From Ruania halotolerans (GTDB lineage: Bacteria > Actinomycetota > Actinomycetes > Actinomycetales > Beutenbergiaceae): DNA of 64,000 bases. Position 1 is the stretch's first letter, and each line of letters starts with the position of its first letter. Positions 1 to 8,521 of the stretch are shown here, in pieces. The translations under genes were made by a program, and so were the position numbers. The stretch spans positions 1,871,380 through 1,935,379 of the forward strand of contig NZ_CP088017.1 in NCBI RefSeq assembly GCF_021049285.1, in the 5' to 3' direction. The notes under the pieces were generated by a model that saw only the letters and a program-made list of their open reading frames with translations, did not search any database and was not told where the DNA came from.

Positions 1-127
1 GGCGAACACTCCCGCAGGAGCGTTCGCGACGGCGATAAACATACCATGCGCGCCACGGCGGTTCGTCACCGGAGCACCGTGTTCATGGCCACCTGAGGCC
101 GTTCCAGGGGTAGTGGATGCCCAGCAC

Positions 128-163
128 GTGCGGGGTCCGAGCCACCCGGCCCGGACCCCGCAC
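128..163 (-). terminator. Hairpin terminator of the S8 protease gene
   Basis: A perfect 12-bp stem (128-139 with 152-163) around a 12-base loop lies 34 bases past the protease stop codon. There is no clear T-run after it on the minus strand, which is common for actinobacterial terminators. Another imperfect hairpin sits at 2-27, at the window edge. Nothing else is recognised in 1-196. Confidence 0.6.
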
Positions 164-196
164 CGCTTCAGAGCTTCCCGCGTTCCCGATGAGACG

Positions 197-3010
197 TCAG
201 CAGCGGCCCTGCATGATGCAACGCAACTGGCCCTTCATCTTCGGTGGCACATCGCGCAGCTGCTCCTCGAACTCACCCGGCGGGTTCCCGTCACCGTCCC
301 GGTCGATGGTGAACACGGCCGAATCGACGCTCTCCACGTGGTCCGGGTTCTCCGGGTCGCCCAACGCGTTCACCGCCGTCACCTCGATGATGTAGTCGCC
401 GTCAGGCACGTCCCATTCGTTGTTGTGGCGTCCCGCTCGGTACACCGAGGCGAGTACGCCATCCCATGTATAGGGAGTGAACGCCTCGGCCCCGCCGGAG
501 CGGCCAACAAACTCGGTATCAACGAACGTCGCCGTCGGACCGATGGCCGACCCGCGCTCGCCGTCCACTGCCGCATACACGGTCAGATCGACTGATTGCG
601 CCGGGTGTTCCAGGTGAACGAGGAACGTCGGTACGTCACCGTCGGCCATCGAGTACGTGGCCCCGTCGGGCATCAGATCCCACGTGCCGTTCATCGTGCA
701 ATCCACTCCGATGAGCCGATCACACGAGGTGAGCTGCCCGAGTACTGGCATCCCGTAGCCGATGTCGGTGAGCAGCGGCAGCGCCTGGTAATCGCCGGCG
801 AACCCCACGTAGGGGACCCGCACGGGCTCGCCCTCCTGAGGCGCAAGCGTCAGGTACCCGCCGTACTGGGCCAACTCCAGGTCCTCCGGCGGGGCGATCG
901 TCACGTCGAAGGAGACGGTACTACCGGCCGGCACGGTGACACTCTCCGGTGCCTCGACCGTGCTGACGCCATACAAGAACGTCGGGTTGTTCGGATCACC
1001 GTTCGTGGCGATCGCATCCTCGGCCGTCACCGTGTACGTGACATCGGCGTCGCTGTCGTTGTGCACCGTCAACGTCTCTGAGACCGGGCCGCCCTCACTC
1101 TCACCGAGCTCAATCGCACCGGGAGAAACCCGGGTGGAGGCAAGGATCGCGTCGTCGATGTCCAGCATGCCCGCGCCCTGCCGGAACACCGGCTCCAATA
1201 GACCGATGCTGGGATCGAGCGACCAGAGGGCAGGATCGGCCGTGTTCTGCAGGAGCTCACGGATCTGACCAGGTTCGAGATCGTCCCGCGCCTCGAGCAA
1301 GAGCGCGACGCCTCCGGCCACGTGCGGCGCCGCCATCGAGGTCCCGGACTTCGAGCCGTAGCCGCCCTGCTCGAGCGGGATGGTCGACCAGATCTGGCCA
1401 CCGGGAGCGCCGAGATCGGGCTTGAGTTGCAGGTCCGCGGCCAAACCATAGGAGCTGAAGTCGGAGATCAGTCCCGCCGTCGGATTCGGTACCGAGGCAG
1501 TCTCATCGGTCCACACCAGATCCGTTGCCGTCCCGTCGGCCAGTGCCTCCACTAGAGACGTTCCGTCCGCCAGTGAGATCGAGACCACGGGGATGGTGAT
1601 CGGGGTCGCGCCTTCCACCGTGGGTGTGACCAGCCCGGGAGCATTGTTATAGAGCACCATGCCGGCGGCTCCGGAGTCCTGGACGTTCACGGCCTTGATG
1701 TGGAACGAGCAGTCTCCGCGCTGGATCACCACGAGTTGCCCGCTGTAGTCACCACCGAGCGGCCCGCAGGCCAGCGGATCGTCGTCGGGCAGAGCGAGTT
1801 CGCCGCCGCCGCTCTCGGGCACCTCGGCCGAACCTGATGCCTGGACGAACGGGTACTGCGCATCGTCCGGGCTCGTGCGGAACACTGTGGTGGTGAAATC
1901 GACGTTGTCGTAGGAGGCAACTCCGATCACCTCCTCACCCACACCGGGAGCACCAGCGGCCCAGGTGCCGAGGTCGCCGTTGTTGCCGATCGAAGCAACC
2001 ACCGCCACACCGGCATCCACCAGGGCGTTGCTGGCCACCGCCGTCGGGTATTCGGGCCATGAGGCGAATGCGGCGCCGATCGACATGTTCACCACGTCCA
2101 TGCCGTCCGCTAGCGCGCGTTCCATCGCCGCGATCATGATGTCGGTCGTGGTGGAACCGTCGCAGCCGAACACTCGATAGGCACCGAAGGTCACCCCCGG
2201 TGCGACGCCGCGGACGCCGTCACCGGCGGGGTCGCCGTCGGCTCCGACAATGCCTGCCACATGCGTGCCATGGCTCTGGCAGTCGTCCGGATCATCGTCC
2301 GGCTGCGGCTCAGGCTGGTAGTCGGGGCTGCTGTCGTCGGCGTTGTAGGAATCCCCGACGAAGTCGTAACCGACCGGGACGCGTTCGGTCGGGAACTCGG
2401 TGCCCTCACCGGTGCCGCCCAGGTCCGGGTGGTCATAGTCGACACCCGTATCGATGATCCCCACACGGATGCCGCTGCCGTCGTACCCCAGCTCGCTCTG
2501 CACCACATCTGCGCCGGACATCGTGATCGCCGTGGCCAACTCGGGCTTCTCGTCCGACGTCGGCGTCGGAGGAACCTCGAAACTGAGCACGGGATAGACC
2601 GCGCGAACTCCGTCGGCCTCGGCCAGCAGGGCGGCGTCACCGTCGGACATGTCGACGGAGAGCCCTGTCCACAGCGCAGAGAACTCCTCCCGGACCCGGG
2701 CGTCCACGCCCAGTGCATCTGCTTCGGCCAGAACCTCCCGGGCATGCCGCGAGTTCACCGAGGCGTTGCCTCCGCGACTTGTGGGCTGGCCGGTGGTCTC
2801 CACGAACCATGCGCCGGTCGGTGAGGACTCGGCCTGCAATCCGGTTGACTCAGCGACCGCCCCGTGATCGGAGGCAGAACCGAGAGTGGTGAGGTCGTCG
2901 GCAGTGGCCGCTGCGATCGGAATGGTGGCCGTCAGTGCGAGGGCGGCGACGCTACCGAGCGCGATGGCCGATCGCCTCCTCCGGACGGTGGACCGGAAAG
3001 ATCGACGCAT
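197..3010 (-). CDS. Secreted S8 (subtilisin-like) serine peptidase with PA domain
   Basis: Exported subtilase of 937 residues. ATG at 3010 is preceded by GAGGAG and opens an Arg-rich then hydrophobic signal peptide (about 1-38); an in-frame start further upstream would hide that signal. An I9-like propeptide probably fills 50-140. The triad is visible: Asp187 (IIDTG), His247 (SHGTHVAG) and Ser558 (GTSMAAPH), with oxyanion Asn343. A protease-associated domain is inserted between Asn and Ser (about 388-500), as in lactocepin/C5a-peptidase-like enzymes. After the catalytic domain come Fn3-like beta domains (about 630-900), a calcium-loop-like DRDGDGN and a tail ending in two cysteines. No LPXTG sorting signal is present, so release to the medium is inferred. 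Confidence 0.93.
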   Translation of the reverse strand: MRRSFRSTVRRRRSAIALGSVAALALTATIPIAAATADDLTTLGSASDHGAVAESTGLQAESSPTGAWFVETTGQPTSRGGNASVNSRHAREVLAEADALGVDARVREEFSALWTGLSVDMSDGDAALLAEADGVRAVYPVLSFEVPPTPTSDEKPELATAITMSGADVVQSELGYDGSGIRVGIIDTGVDYDHPDLGGTGEGTEFPTERVPVGYDFVGDSYNADDSSPDYQPEPQPDDDPDDCQSHGTHVAGIVGADGDPAGDGVRGVAPGVTFGAYRVFGCDGSTTTDIMIAAMERALADGMDVVNMSIGAAFASWPEYPTAVASNALVDAGVAVVASIGNNGDLGTWAAGAPGVGEEVIGVASYDNVDFTTTVFRTSPDDAQYPFVQASGSAEVPESGGGELALPDDDPLACGPLGGDYSGQLVVIQRGDCSFHIKAVNVQDSGAAGMVLYNNAPGLVTPTVEGATPITIPVVSISLADGTSLVEALADGTATDLVWTDETASVPNPTAGLISDFSSYGLAADLQLKPDLGAPGGQIWSTIPLEQGGYGSKSGTSMAAPHVAGGVALLLEARDDLEPGQIRELLQNTADPALWSLDPSIGLLEPVFRQGAGMLDIDDAILASTRVSPGAIELGESEGGPVSETLTVHNDSDADVTYTVTAEDAIATNGDPNNPTFLYGVSTVEAPESVTVPAGSTVSFDVTIAPPEDLELAQYGGYLTLAPQEGEPVRVPYVGFAGDYQALPLLTDIGYGMPVLGQLTSCDRLIGVDCTMNGTWDLMPDGATYSMADGDVPTFLVHLEHPAQSVDLTVYAAVDGERGSAIGPTATFVDTEFVGRSGGAEAFTPYTWDGVLASVYRAGRHNNEWDVPDGDYIIEVTAVNALGDPENPDHVESVDSAVFTIDRDGDGNPPGEFEEQLRDVPPKMKGQLRCIMQGRC

Positions 3011-3064
3011 GAAGGATCTCCTCATTCGTGATGGCGGGCTGTCCGTGTGTCGGGACATCGTCCG

Positions 3065-3094
3065 AAGATAGCCGGAACCGGCCCGGTATGTGAA
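3065..3094 (-). promoter_or_regulatory. Promoter of the S8 protease
   Basis: On the minus strand TTCACA (3089-3094) and TATCTT (3065-3070) are separated by 18 bases, close to the housekeeping sigma consensus. It would give a leader of about 50 bases containing the GAGGAG ribosome site of the protease. Confidence 0.5.
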
Positions 3095-3172
3095 CCGTGT
3101 CACAGAAACCGGGGGCGCTGATCGTGCGATGGCGTCATCACCGGAGCGCACGTGGCGCCTGAAGAAAAGAAA

Positions 3173-3206
3173 GCGGCCCCGACGCGTCAGGCGCAATCGG
3201 GGCCGC
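3173..3206 (-). terminator. Terminator-like hairpin in a divergent intergenic region
   Basis: A perfect 10-bp GC stem (3173-3182 with 3197-3206), loop of 14, is followed on the minus strand by TTTCTTTTCTTC, a textbook intrinsic terminator. It lies in the 373-base gap 3011-3383 between divergent genes, upstream of the protease promoter, so no known gene feeds it. A small RNA starting in 3210-3380 on the minus strand is one explanation; shielding the protease from stray transcription is another. Nothing else is recognised in this gap apart from promoters. Confidence 0.7.
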
Positions 3207-3371
3207 CGCGCGACCGACCGTTCAGAGGGGGGCCGTTCGGCGGTCGCGGCTGACCGGAACTTCTACGCCTCCGAGGGGGACGGGGACTGATTCCGGCTTA
3301 TCAAAGAGTGTACGACATGAGGGCTGCGATGTGTACCGGTTGGGGCCGACGTGGCGACGCCGTGGATCGGG

Positions 3372-3377
3372 TATGAA
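3372..3377 (+). promoter_or_regulatory. Possible -10 of the M3 peptidase gene
   Basis: TATGAA lies 6 bases before ATG 3384, the same spacing as the leaderless promoters elsewhere in the window, although its last base deviates from TANNNT. Confidence 0.35.
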
Positions 3378-3383
3378 TGAGGG

Positions 3384-5468
3384 ATGGCCGCTACCCCGAT
3401 CGCCGCTGAGAACCCCTTCGCGGCACCATCGTCCTTGCCGTACGGACTCCCCGATTTCGCCTCGGTCCAGATCGAGCACTTCCGCCCAGCACTCGAGGCC
3501 GGGCTCGCCGAGCAGCGAGCCGAGTGGGAGGCCATCGCCAGCACGGCAGAACCGCCCACGGAGGCGAATACGCTCGACGCACTGGAGTCCTCCGGAGCCC
3601 TCCTTGATCGAGTTCAGGCCGTGTTCTTCACACTGGTCAGCTCGGCCGCCACCGATGAGATCCGGGCGATCGAGGAGGAGTTCGCGCCGCGTCTGGCCGA
3701 ACACTCCGACGCCCTGTGGCTCGACGAGCGGATCTACGCCCGGATCACGCGGGTGGCCGAGCAACTCGACGCATCCGCATCGGAGGAGACCCGCTGGGTG
3801 CTCGAGCGGTACCGTCTGCTCTTCGAACGTGCCGGGATCAGGCTCGATGAATCGGACACTGCACGCCTGCGTGAGCTGAACAGCCGGATCAGTTCCCTGG
3901 AGACGCAATTCTCCCAGCGCGTGGTTGCAGGGCTCGAAGCTGCGGCCGTGCACGTGCCTGACGCCGCCGGCTTGACCGGGCTCTCGGCCGGTGCCGTCTC
4001 CTCGCTGCGGCAGGCCGCGCAGGACCGCGCGCAGGACGGCTACCTGATCACGCTCGGCCTCCCCACCCCGCAACCGATCGTGGGGCAAACCACCAATCGT
4101 GACCTCCGCAAGCGGGTCCATACGGCATCGATCAGCCGCGGAACCGGCGTGGATCCGGATTCGGATACCCGCCCCATCGTGCTCGACCTCGCCCGCCTGC
4201 GTGCCGAACGGGCCCGGCTCCTCGGTTATGCCCACCACGCCGAGTACGTCGCACAAGGGGCGACTGCCAAGTCCACGGACGCCGTCAACGGGATGCTCGC
4301 ACGGCTGGCACCGGCAGCCGTGCGCAATGCGCGCCACGAGGCCGCGGAGCTGGCTGCGGCGCTGCACAAGGACGAGCCGAGTGCGGAGTTCGCCCCCTGG
4401 GATTGGGCCTTGTACGCCGACCGCGTGCGCGAGCAGCGTTACTCCTTCGACGAGGATGATCTGCGCCCCTACCTGGAGCTCGACCGGGTACTGGCCGACG
4501 GGGTCTTCTTTGCCGCTCGGACGTTGTACGGGATCACGCTCACCGAACGCCCCGACCTGACCGGCTACGCGGACGGCGTACGGGTATGGGAGGTGCGGGA
4601 GGCAGACGGCTCCGGCCTGGGTCTGTTCGTGGGCGACTACTACGCCCGTGAAGGTAAGCGCGGCGGAGCCTGGATGCACCATCTCGTTGACGGCGCTGGG
4701 CTGCTGCGTACCCAACCGGTGGTGGTGAACAACCTCAACATCAACCGCCCTGCTCCTGGCGAACCGACACTGCTCACCTGGGACGAGGTGATCACCGCGT
4801 TCCATGAATTCGGGCACGCCCTGCACGGACTCTTCACCGCCGTCCGGTACCCCTCCGTATCCGGCACATCCGTACCGCGAGACTTCGTGGAGTACCCCTC
4901 ACAGGTCAACGAGATGTGGGCGTGGCACCCCCAGGTGCTGGCCCGGTTCGCCCGGCACCACAGGAGCGGCGAGGCGCTCCCGACGGCGACACTCGACCAG
5001 CTGCGTGCCTCCCAGTCCTACGGCGTCGGCTTCGACACCACCGAGTATCTGGCCGCTGCGATCCTCGACCAGGCGTGGCACCAGCTGACCCCTGAGCAGG
5101 TACCCACCGACCCAGCAGAGGTGGAGACGTTCGAGGCGGCTGCGTTGGAACAGGCAGGTGTGGCGCTGGCCCTGGTGCCGCCGCGGTACCGGAGCACCTA
5201 TTTCAACCACACCTTCGGCGGCGGATACGACGCCGGCTATTACTCCTACATCTGGAGCCAGGTGCTCGATGCCGACACTGTGGACTGGTTCCGCGAGGAC
5301 GCGGCCCACGGGGAGGACGGCGGGCTCAACCGGTCCGCTGGCGATCGCTTCCGTGAGGCGTTGCTCTCCCGCGGACACGCACAGGACCCGCTCGCCTCCT
5401 ACCGCGACCTGCGTGGTCGTGACGCAGTGATCGACCCGTTGTTGCGACGCAAAGGACTGAACGCATGA
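3384..5468 (+). CDS. dcp: M3 family metallopeptidase (peptidyl-dipeptidase Dcp type)
   Basis: Cytoplasmic zinc oligopeptidase of 694 residues, the usual length for family M3A. The zinc motif HEFGH is at 474-478, and the third ligand Glu503 lies in FVEYPSQ, 25 residues after the second histidine. The N-terminal two thirds is the helical channel domain. No signal peptide is seen, so a role in degrading intracellular peptides, including those left by proteolysis, is likely. Its stop overlaps the start of the following M20 gene by 4 bases (ATGA), so the two peptidases are translationally coupled. Whether it removes dipeptides (Dcp) or cuts internally (oligopeptidase A) cannot be told from sequence alone. 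Confidence 0.93.
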   Translation: MAATPIAAENPFAAPSSLPYGLPDFASVQIEHFRPALEAGLAEQRAEWEAIASTAEPPTEANTLDALESSGALLDRVQAVFFTLVSSAATDEIRAIEEEFAPRLAEHSDALWLDERIYARITRVAEQLDASASEETRWVLERYRLLFERAGIRLDESDTARLRELNSRISSLETQFSQRVVAGLEAAAVHVPDAAGLTGLSAGAVSSLRQAAQDRAQDGYLITLGLPTPQPIVGQTTNRDLRKRVHTASISRGTGVDPDSDTRPIVLDLARLRAERARLLGYAHHAEYVAQGATAKSTDAVNGMLARLAPAAVRNARHEAAELAAALHKDEPSAEFAPWDWALYADRVREQRYSFDEDDLRPYLELDRVLADGVFFAARTLYGITLTERPDLTGYADGVRVWEVREADGSGLGLFVGDYYAREGKRGGAWMHHLVDGAGLLRTQPVVVNNLNINRPAPGEPTLLTWDEVITAFHEFGHALHGLFTAVRYPSVSGTSVPRDFVEYPSQVNEMWAWHPQVLARFARHHRSGEALPTATLDQLRASQSYGVGFDTTEYLAAAILDQAWHQLTPEQVPTDPAEVETFEAAALEQAGVALALVPPRYRSTYFNHTFGGGYDAGYYSYIWSQVLDADTVDWFREDAAHGEDGGLNRSAGDRFREALLSRGHAQDPLASYRDLRGRDAVIDPLLRRKGLNA

Positions 5469-6802
5469 ACACTCCCCGCCCAGCCGACGCCGCGCCCACC
5501 GCAGCCGAACGCGATGCCGTGGCCATCTGCCGGGCCTTGATCCGAATTGACTCCTCGAATTACGGGGACGGCTCGGGTCCAGGCGAACGTGCGGCAGCCG
5601 AGTACGTGATGGGTCTACTCACCGAGGTGGGGTACGAGCCGGAGTACTTCGAGTCCGCGGACCGGCGGGCGAACGTGGTGCTGCGTATCCCCGGTACTGA
5701 CCCCACCCGCCCGGCACTCGTGGTGCACGGGCACCTCGACGTGGTCCCTGCGCAGGCGCGCGACTGGAAGATGGACCCGTTTGGCGGGGACGAGATGGAC
5801 GGCATGATCTGGGGCCGCGGCGCCGTGGACATGAAAGACATGGACGCGATGATTCTCGCCGTGGTCCGGGACATGAAGCGTTCTGGGTGGCAGTCGCCCC
5901 GTGATCTCATCATCGCGTTCTTCGCCGACGAGGAGCACGGCGGCACCTACGGCGCACGGTACGCCGTGGAGAACCGGCCCGAGCTGTTCGCCGGGGCCAC
6001 CGAAGCCATCAGCGAAGTCGGTGGGTACTCGGTCGAGCTCGGCGGGAAACGCGCCTACCTGCTGCAGACGGCGGAGAAGGGCATTGCCTGGCTGCGGATG
6101 ATCGCCGAGGGGACAGCGGGGCACGGATCTCAGATCAACACCGACAACGCCGTGACCCGGCTCGCCGGGGCGGTCGCGAGAATCGGGGCACACCCCTGGC
6201 CCAGGCAGCTCTCACCCACGGTGCGAGCCCTCCTGGACGGTGTCTCCGAGCTCACCGGAACCCCCTTCGATCCCGACGATCCCGGCTCGATCGACACCCT
6301 CGTGAACGCCCTCGGTTCCACCAGCAAGTTCGTTGGTGCCACCCTCTCCACCTACTCCAACCCCACCCAGCTCGACGCCGGCTACAAGGCGAACGTGGTC
6401 CCCGGCAGCGCTGAGGCCGTGATCGACGTGCGATTCCTGCCCGGCCAGGAGGAGCAGACCATGCGCACCCTGCACGAGCTCGCGGGGGAGGGGATCCGAT
6501 TCGAGGATGTGCAACGCTCCATCGCCCTCGAGGTGCCCTTCAGCGGCGATCTGGTGGAGCGCATGGTGGCTGCATTGGATGCGGAGGACCCCGGCGCGAT
6601 CGTGTTGCCCTACATGCTCTCCGGCGGCACCGACAACAAACACCTCGCCGATCTGGGAATCACCGGATACGGGTTCGCACCGCTCCAGTTACCCGCGGAG
6701 ATGGACTTCGCCGGCATGTTCCACGGCGTGGACGAGCGAGTCCCGGTGGCCGCCGTGGAGTTCGGGGTGCGCGTGCTGGACCGGTTCCTGCGCACCTGCT
6801 GA
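5465..6802 (+). CDS. M20/M25/M40 family metallo-hydrolase (dipeptidase-like)
   Basis: Di-zinc amidohydrolase of 445 residues. Family motifs are in order: His90-x-Asp92 in GHLDVVP, the bridging Asp122 in GRGAVDMKD, and the general base and ligand pair Glu156-Glu157 in ADEEHGG. The central dimerisation lid follows (about 200-320). Substrates of the family are dipeptides, N-acyl amino acids or related amides; coupling to the M3 peptidase gene suggests it finishes peptides to amino acids. The start ATG overlaps the upstream stop by 4 bases. The closest named subgroup is the dipeptidase/ArgE-DapE branch, but the exact substrate is not readable. Confidence 0.92.
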   Translation: MNTPRPADAAPTAAERDAVAICRALIRIDSSNYGDGSGPGERAAAEYVMGLLTEVGYEPEYFESADRRANVVLRIPGTDPTRPALVVHGHLDVVPAQARDWKMDPFGGDEMDGMIWGRGAVDMKDMDAMILAVVRDMKRSGWQSPRDLIIAFFADEEHGGTYGARYAVENRPELFAGATEAISEVGGYSVELGGKRAYLLQTAEKGIAWLRMIAEGTAGHGSQINTDNAVTRLAGAVARIGAHPWPRQLSPTVRALLDGVSELTGTPFDPDDPGSIDTLVNALGSTSKFVGATLSTYSNPTQLDAGYKANVVPGSAEAVIDVRFLPGQEEQTMRTLHELAGEGIRFEDVQRSIALEVPFSGDLVERMVAALDAEDPGAIVLPYMLSGGTDNKHLADLGITGYGFAPLQLPAEMDFAGMFHGVDERVPVAAVEFGVRVLDRFLRTC

Positions 6803-6827
6803 GGCGCACCCACTCCCAGGAGGACCG

Positions 6828-7043
6828 CTAGAGCGTGCTGCGCACCCGGATGATCTTGCGGCGCAACCACACCTTGCGCGCCCCACCCAGGTAGATGCGG
6901 TGCCGGGCCAGTTCCCACCTGCCGTACTCCGCCTCGTCGGTGAGTAGCTGGCGCACGTCCGAGCGGCTTGCACTCGGGGGGATCGTGACCACACGGAACT
7001 CATAGTGCGCCGCCGACCGGGTATGAAGCGTCACCGATGCCAT
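6828..7043 (-). CDS. DUF5703 family small protein
   Basis: A basic 71-residue protein with a central segment (VRQLLTDEAEYGRWELAR) and an Arg/Lys-rich C-terminus; I recognise it as the DUF5703 family of actinobacteria, which has no assigned function. No membrane segment or signal is visible. It ends 25 bases from the convergent M20 gene and is divergent from the acidic-protein gene. A TATCGT hexamer sits 6 bases before its ATG, so its mRNA is probably leaderless. Confidence 0.75.
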   Translation of the reverse strand: MASVTLHTRSAAHYEFRVVTIPPSASRSDVRQLLTDEAEYGRWELARHRIYLGGARKVWLRRKIIRVRSTL

Positions 7044-7049
7044 AGCGCC

Positions 7050-7055
7050 ACGATA
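7050..7055 (-). promoter_or_regulatory. -10 of the DUF5703 gene (leaderless)
   Basis: TATCGT on the minus strand, 6 bases from ATG 7043. Confidence 0.5.
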
Positions 7056-7168
7056 GTGCGCTGCTCGGTGCGGCTGCGCCGAGCGCGCCCGGAGCGTCGT
7101 GGGCGGTGGCCACTGGAGCGCAGTGCCTCCGGGCGAAAATGGCTCTGCTCGGGCCCCGGATGAGGTGC

Positions 7169-7174
7169 TACCGT
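7169..7174 (+). promoter_or_regulatory. -10 of the acidic-protein gene (leaderless)
   Basis: TACCGT, 6 bases before ATG 7181. This supports 7181 over a longer in-frame reading from 7106. Confidence 0.5.
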
Positions 7175-7180
7175 CAGGCC

Positions 7181-7495
7181 ATGGCCAAGGATCTGCGCGC
7201 GGCGCTCGACAGGGTTCTCACCGCGTTCGAAGCGCACCTCGATGTGGTGGAAACCACCCAGGACGAGGACGACCCTGCGGTGCTGCACGCAGCCGCAACA
7301 CTGGCGGATGCGTTCGAGGCGTACGACGAGCTTCTCTATGACGAGTACGGCGTGGACACCCCGTTCATCGTCTATGACGGCGATGAGGACGATCTCGAGG
7401 ACGACGACCTCGATGAGGACGAAGCCGGCGACGTCGACGACGATGATGCCTACGACGATGACCTCGATGTCGACGACGGTGCTGGGCGCAGCTGA
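7181..7495 (+). CDS. Small protein with an extremely acidic C-terminal tail
   Basis: 104 residues. Residues 1-60 look like a folded helical module (MAKDLRAALDRVLTAFEAHL and following), while residues 65-100 are almost entirely Asp and Glu in DDD/DED runs. I do not recognise a domain; relatives in Micrococcales are sometimes labelled primosomal protein without support that I know of. The tail could be disordered, nucleic-acid mimicking or cation binding. It sits alone between a divergent DUF5703 gene and a convergent aldo/keto reductase. An upstream in-frame start at 7106 is less likely because the -10 lies just before 7181. Confidence 0.75.
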   Translation: MAKDLRAALDRVLTAFEAHLDVVETTQDEDDPAVLHAAATLADAFEAYDELLYDEYGVDTPFIVYDGDEDDLEDDDLDEDEAGDVDDDDAYDDDLDVDDGAGRS

Positions 7496-7516
7496 CCTGC
7501 TGCGCTGAAGGAGCTG

Positions 7517-8470
7517 TCAGCGGCGCTCGGGGTAGCCGAGCGTCAGTTCGGTCACCTCATCGAGCACGGTCCGGATCTCCTCGGGCAGGTGCAGGTCACC
7601 CGCGGCGAGCGTGCCGCGCAACTGTGCCGGGGTGCGAGCCCCGACGACGGCGCTGGACACCCCGGGAGCGTCGCGTACCCAGGCCAGGGCTACTTCGATC
7701 GGCGCCCGACCGAGTCCATCTGCCGCCGTCGCCACGGCCTCGACCACTCCACGAGCCCGGTCGGTCAGGTACGGCTCCACGAAGCCGCGCAGATGCGGCG
7801 AGGCAGCCCGGGAATCGGCCGGGACTGAGCGCCGGTACTTCCCGCTGAGCACACCGCGGCCCAATGGTGACCAGGCCAACAGCCCCACACCGAGTTCGGC
7901 AGCTGCAGGTAGCAGTTCACGCTCCACCCCGCGCTGGAGCAGCGAGTACTCCATCTCGACGCTCGTCAGCGGCACCTTCTCCGCCTCCAGCAGCGTGGCC
8001 GCGCGGGCCGTCTGCCACGCCGGGTGATTCGACAGTCCGACGTATCGAGTGCGTCCAGTGCGTACGGCGTAGGTCAGTGCCGAGACCGTCTCGGTCAGCG
8101 GGGTGCCCGGGTCCGGCGCCTGCACCAGCCACAGATCCAGGTGATCGGTACCGAGCCGGGACAAGGTCGCGTCCAGTCCGTCCAGCAGCGCCCCGCGGGA
8201 GGCGTCGACGCGCCCGTCCCGCACACCGGCCTTCGAGCAGAGCAGCAGTTCGTCGCGGTCAGCGACCGAGGCGAGCATCGCGCCGATGACCTCCTCGGCC
8301 ACACCGCCGGAGTAGGTCGCGGCCGTGTCCAGCAGGGTGCCACCTTCCTCGAGGAAGACCTTGAGCTGTTCAGCGGCCTCATGCTCGTCCGTGTCCCGCC
8401 CCCACGTCATCGTGCCCAGTGCCACCGATGACACGCGCAGCCCACTGGTGCCGACCCGCCGTGTCTCCAT
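7517..8470 (-). CDS. Aldo/keto reductase
   Basis: NADPH-dependent oxidoreductase of the AKR (beta/alpha)8 superfamily, 317 residues. The N-terminal GTSGLRVS, the LLDTAATY segment carrying catalytic Asp and Tyr, and the catalytic Lys in LLCSKAG are present. The usual catalytic His (in L-x-x-H-x-P-D) is replaced by Gln in LVQAPD, which may alter activity. The C-terminal [12 protein letters not shown] segment binds the cofactor phosphate. ATG 8470 is preferred over GTG 8491 because TACCCT lies 7 bases before it. It is divergent from uppP, 51 bases apart. The substrate is unknown. Confidence 0.92.
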   Translation of the reverse strand: METRRVGTSGLRVSSVALGTMTWGRDTDEHEAAEQLKVFLEEGGTLLDTAATYSGGVAEEVIGAMLASVADRDELLLCSKAGVRDGRVDASRGALLDGLDATLSRLGTDHLDLWLVQAPDPGTPLTETVSALTYAVRTGRTRYVGLSNHPAWQTARAATLLEAEKVPLTSVEMEYSLLQRGVERELLPAAAELGVGLLAWSPLGRGVLSGKYRRSVPADSRAASPHLRGFVEPYLTDRARGVVEAVATAADGLGRAPIEVALAWVRDAPGVSSAVVGARTPAQLRGTLAAGDLHLPEEIRTVLDEVTELTLGYPERR

Positions 8471-8477
8471 GCCAGCG

Positions 8478-8483
8478 AGGGTA
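8478..8483 (-). promoter_or_regulatory. -10 of the aldo/keto reductase (leaderless)
   Basis: TACCCT on the minus strand, 7 bases before ATG 8470. Confidence 0.45.
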
Positions 8484-8507
8484 CCTGGCACAGGGGCGTT
8501 CGGCGGT

Positions 8508-8513
8508 TATCGT
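8508..8513 (+). promoter_or_regulatory. -10 of uppP (leaderless)
   Basis: TATCGT ends 8 bases before GTG 8522. The TTG at 8513 would lie inside this hexamer, which argues against that upstream start. Confidence 0.45.
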
Positions 8514-8521
8514 TGATCCTC

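Noticed and set aside
3222-4826. Long minus-strand open frame opposite the M3 peptidase
   Set aside because: High-GC antisense frame: the plus-strand protein has all M3 motifs, and the minus-strand product has no recognisable domain.
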